NCBI GenBank assembly: GCA_020059765.1
Contig: JAGVBM010000282.1
Coordinates: 1 to 8,761, forward strand
Length of the DNA stretch: 8,761 bases
Direction of reading: 5' to 3'
DNA from: Bacillota bacterium
GTDB taxonomy: Bacteria > Bacillota > Bacilli > Tumebacillales > Effusibacillaceae
Shown: piece by piece, positions 6,299-8,761 of the stretch
Layout: each line of letters starts with the position of its first letter
Numbering within the stretch: position 1 is the stretch's first letter
Notes under the pieces: model-generated
What the model was told of the DNA's origin: nothing
Database searches by the model: none
Seen by the model: the letters and a program-made list of their open reading frames with translations, nothing else
Made by a program: the position numbers and the translations under genes

Positions 6299-7402
6299 AT
6301 GTTGAAAGATGTCAAGCTATCAGCCCGTCAGTTGATGATATTGGTTCTAATCGTCACCATCGGCGACTCCATCCTGATTCTTCCTTCGCTGACAACTGCC
6401 GAAGCCAAGCAGGATGCGTGGATCGCCTCCATCTTCAGCTTGCTTGTCGGGGTGTTGGTGGTTGGATTGCTCCATGTTACCAGTCGACTCTATCCAAACC
6501 TCACCTTTGTCGAATTCAGCGAAAAAATTCTCGGCAAATGGTTGGGAATTGTCATATCCTTGTTATTCGTAAGTTATCCCTTCTTTTCCGCAACCGCACA
6601 TTTGCGTGAAATCGGAGATTTCATGACCACACAAATCATGCCGGAAACTCCGATTGAATCGATCCATATTGTCTTTCTGCTTGTCGTACTGATGGCTGTT
6701 CGCCTCGGGCTGGAACCGATCGCGCGCACGGCCGAGGCTTTTTTCCCTTGGCTGACGATCTTGTTCTTGTTTTTGGTAGTATTTATTGTTCCACAAGCCA
6801 AACTGGAAAATTTGCAACCCCTTTTCGGCGAAGGGACCAAAGCGATGCTGCGCGGGTCACTGACCTTTATTGCGTTCCCCTTTATGGAACTGGTTGTTTT
6901 TCTGATGTTGATTCCGTTTGTCAATGAACAAAACAAAGTGCTGCACAGTTTGCTATGGGGGTCTGTGATTGGCGGTCTCGTCTTGATCCTGATTACAACA
7001 CTGTCCATACTGGTCTTGGGTTCGGAACTGACGAACCGAACCTTTTATCCGAGTTATGAGTTGGCGAAAAAGATCCATGTCGGAGACTTCTTGGAAAGGA
7101 TCGAATCTTTGCTGACAGGCATTTGGTTAATCACGATATTTTTCAAGATCACCGTTTATTTCTTTTCAGCCGTTTTGGGGCTCGCCCAAATTCTCCGGTT
7201 GACAAGCCTGCGCCCCCTCATCCTGCCGTTGGGCTTGATATTGATTCCGATGTCCTTGATCATCTCGCCCAATATCGTGTACTTTAACCACGTGGTTGCC
7301 AAAATTTGGCCCTTTTACGACTTTACCTACAGTGTCATCCTGCCGCTGCTTCTGATCGCAACGGCTTATATTCGAAGACAGGTGAGTCAACCGAAGCATT
7401 GA
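6299..7402 (+). CDS. Spore germinant receptor B subunit, transporter-like (GerAB/GerKB family)
   Basis: Integral membrane subunit related to amino acid/polyamine/organocation transporters; in B. subtilis the GerAB subunit holds the germinant-binding pocket. The 367-residue protein, of usual length, has about ten predicted helices (near 11-29, 41-61, 81-104, 122-139, 149-166, 187-208, 218-240, 271-298, 304-322 and 340-358). Family features seen are the opening KLSARQLMILVLIVTIGDSI, the LEPIARTAE segment after helix 4 (138-146), and the PFMELVVFLMLIPFV stretch in helix 6. The ATG at 6299 is preceded by AAGGCGGT (6284-6291); the open frame extends upstream but that part overlaps the D-subunit gene and is not conserved. 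Last gene of the operon, 31 bases after the D gene. Being last, after C and D, differs from the A-B-C order of B. subtilis gerA. The ligand is not predictable from sequence. Confidence 0.94.
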   Translation: MLKDVKLSARQLMILVLIVTIGDSILILPSLTTAEAKQDAWIASIFSLLVGVLVVGLLHVTSRLYPNLTFVEFSEKILGKWLGIVISLLFVSYPFFSATAHLREIGDFMTTQIMPETPIESIHIVFLLVVLMAVRLGLEPIARTAEAFFPWLTILFLFLVVFIVPQAKLENLQPLFGEGTKAMLRGSLTFIAFPFMELVVFLMLIPFVNEQNKVLHSLLWGSVIGGLVLILITTLSILVLGSELTNRTFYPSYELAKKIHVGDFLERIESLLTGIWLITIFFKITVYFFSAVLGLAQILRLTSLRPLILPLGLILIPMSLIISPNIVYFNHVVAKIWPFYDFTYSVILPLLLIATAYIRRQVSQPKH

Positions 7403-7437
7403 AGGAACGCTTGTCAGTTTTTGCACACAGCACCAAA

Positions 7438-7471
7438 CCGGGGAAGTGCGTCAAACCATGCACTTCCCCGG
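7438..7471. terminator. Hairpin between convergent ger operon and aldehyde oxidoreductase gene
   Basis: A perfect 12-bp stem, CCGGGGAAGTGC (7438-7449) against 7460-7471, closes a 10-base loop. It lies 35 bases after the last ger gene and 57 bases after the stop of the opposing gene, so it could end transcription from both sides. Neither side has a clear T tract, so termination may need a factor or be incomplete. Confidence 0.65.
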
Positions 7472-7506
7472 CAAGATACAGAATTGCTGCTCCAATTTTA
7501 ATTTCC

Positions 7507-7534
7507 GCTCTACCCTACGCGCTCTGCCCTACGC
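7507..7534. repeat. Tandem 14-bp duplication at the end of the aldehyde oxidoreductase gene
   Basis: GCTCTACCCTACGC (7507-7520) is followed directly by GCTCTGCCCTACGC (7521-7534), with one difference. The second copy contains the stop codon of the minus-strand gene (7529-7531). Confidence 0.7.
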
Positions 7535-8761
7535 AATAATCTGCAGTTCGCGAAGTTTGTCTTCCGGCACGACTCCGTCGACCCAACCGCGCTCCGCATA
7601 ATATTCCTTCAGCATTTCCGGCAGTTTGCTGATTTCTCCTTCACTGCCGCCCGTCCCGCCTTCTGTCAGGAAACGCTCCGGCAGCGTATCGTCTTTTCCG
7701 TCGAAGCCTGTCAGATTGTTATAGTAACGCTCAAGGTTGTAAATGCGCTCGCCGATTTTCAACACGTCTTCCATGGTGATGTCGATTCCGACCACGGCGG
7801 AATATTGTTCCGCATATTCCTGCGCGCCTTCCGCAAATGCCGAAAACTTGCAGATGTCCAGGGAATCGGAGAAGGAATGCAGATCTTGGAAGATCTTCAG
7901 CAAGAGTCCTTTTCCTTCCGCATGCAATCGGTCTGTCGGTTCCGGAATCCCCAGAATTTCACTGGCAACCGTATAGCCCCGCAAATGGCACGCACCGCGA
8001 TTGCTGGTTGCGAAGCCGAGACCAATCCCTTGAATGCCCCGCGGGTCGTAGGCGGGAATCGACTGATTCTTCACGACCATCGCCAACTTCGAATTGCCGA
8101 AGGCGGCTGCCGCCCGACCGGCTCCTTCCGCCAACGTAGCGCCGATTCCTTCCAGAGCTGCGGTTTTGCGAATCCAGTCGATCATCAGATCCACATCGCC
8201 CCAGTCAATCTGTTCTTGGTGCAGCCCCTTTTCATAGGCTTCCATTGCGGTGGACAAGGCGTTGCCCATTTCAATTGTATCCATTCCGTATTCGTTGCAC
8301 TGATCGATCATATAGGCGACTGCCTCACGGTTGTTCGTGCCGCAGTTGGCGCCCAGTGCCCATGCCGATTCATATTCGTAACTCTCGACACGAGTTTTGT
8401 ATTTCCCGTAAGGCACTTCCACCAACTTTTTGCAAGCAACCGGACAGGCGTGACAAGTCGGTTCTTCCACCAGAATCGTGTCGCGAATCGTCTCGCCGCT
8501 GATGTCGTCCGCCAGATCAAAATTGGAAAACTGGGAGTTGCGCGTCGGCAGCGCCCCTACCGTGTTGGTCACGTTCATCAGCACGTTGGTGCCGTATAAG
8601 GACAACCCTCCCTTGTTAGGAGCGGTGATCGGGCTCTCCATGATCGCTTTCAATCCGTTGCGAATCGCAACTTTATATTTGTCTTCATCAGCCGGTTTCG
8701 GCATGTTTGACTTGGACTTGATGACGATTGCCTTCAACTGCTTGTGGCCCATGACGGAACC
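7529..8761 (-). CDS. Aldehyde:ferredoxin oxidoreductase family protein (N-terminus cut by window edge)
   Basis: Cytoplasmic tungsten- or molybdenum-bispterin enzyme with one [4Fe-4S] cluster; characterised members oxidise aldehydes to carboxylic acids with ferredoxin, and some run in reverse. The 410 residues present begin at GSVMGHKQLKAIVIKS, which corresponds to the end of the N-terminal pterin-binding domain, so about 200 residues are missing. Numbering from the Met at 8752, the cluster ligands are Cys100, Cys103 and Cys107 (CHACPVAC) and Cys301 in DSLDICKF (297-302 region). YEYESAWALGANCG (125-138) and RGACHLRGY (252-260) are the conserved segments around the pterin and active site; the His256-Cys301 distance agrees with that in the Pyrococcus furiosus enzyme. 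The usual DxxGLC motif reads DSLDIC here. The substrate is unknown. The gene ends in TAG at 7529-7531 and converges on the ger operon; its promoter is outside the window. Confidence 0.93.
   Translation of the reverse strand, partial: GSVMGHKQLKAIVIKSKSNMPKPADEDKYKVAIRNGLKAIMESPITAPNKGGLSLYGTNVLMNVTNTVGALPTRNSQFSNFDLADDISGETIRDTILVEEPTCHACPVACKKLVEVPYGKYKTRVESYEYESAWALGANCGTNNREAVAYMIDQCNEYGMDTIEMGNALSTAMEAYEKGLHQEQIDWGDVDLMIDWIRKTAALEGIGATLAEGAGRAAAAFGNSKLAMVVKNQSIPAYDPRGIQGIGLGFATSNRGACHLRGYTVASEILGIPEPTDRLHAEGKGLLLKIFQDLHSFSDSLDICKFSAFAEGAQEYAEQYSAVVGIDITMEDVLKIGERIYNLERYYNNLTGFDGKDDTLPERFLTEGGTGGSEGEISKLPEMLKEYYAERGWVDGVVPEDKLRELQIIA

Noticed and set aside
7805..8599. A 264-codon open frame on the plus strand opposite the aldehyde oxidoreductase gene
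   Set aside because: It is the complement of a clearly conserved coding sequence; its product is rich in His, Arg and Cys without recognisable motifs.

Overview
The window comes from an endospore-forming member of the Bacillota, most likely class Bacilli. The basis is a complete gerA-type germinant-receptor operon, a CsoR/CopA copper module of Gram-positive type, strong Shine-Dalgarno sites and balanced base composition. The combination with a tungsten-type aldehyde ferredoxin oxidoreductase fits aerobic or facultative thermophilic lineages such as Alicyclobacillaceae relatives, but the genus cannot be fixed from sequence alone.

Left part (1-2460, minus strand): a copper-resistance operon. 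A promoter at about 2424-2452, with a CsoR-type operator in its 17-bp spacer, drives csoR (2107-2379) and then copA (2022 down to the left edge, last residues cut off). Copper binding to CsoR should release the operator and allow CopA, a single-HMA P1B-1 ATPase, to export Cu(I).

Middle left (2537-3087, plus strand): two overlapping-signal small genes. The first is a MoaD/ThiS-like ubiquitin-fold sulfur carrier ending in Gly-Gly. The second, translated from a TTG start two bases after the first gene's stop codon, looks like a free-standing version of the C-terminal domain (DUF1952 type) of the fused 'MoaD-related protein' known from Thermus, and it too ends in glycines. A hairpin at 3116-3146 probably ends this unit.

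Centre (3220-7402, plus strand): a four-gene germinant-receptor operon in the order A - C - D - B: GerAA-type membrane protein, GerAC-type lipoprotein, a 77-residue two-helix D subunit, and a GerAB-type transporter-like subunit. Together they would form a receptor in the spore inner membrane that senses nutrients and starts germination.

Right part (7529-8761, minus strand): the C-terminal two thirds of an aldehyde:ferredoxin oxidoreductase family protein, convergent with the ger operon and separated from it by a strong 12-bp hairpin at 7438-7471. The MoaD-like pair is a plausible source of the pterin cofactor for this enzyme, so the ger operon sits between two parts of what may be one tungsten/molybdenum cofactor function. 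No RNA genes, CRISPR arrays, insertion sequences or gene-free stretches over 300 bases were seen.
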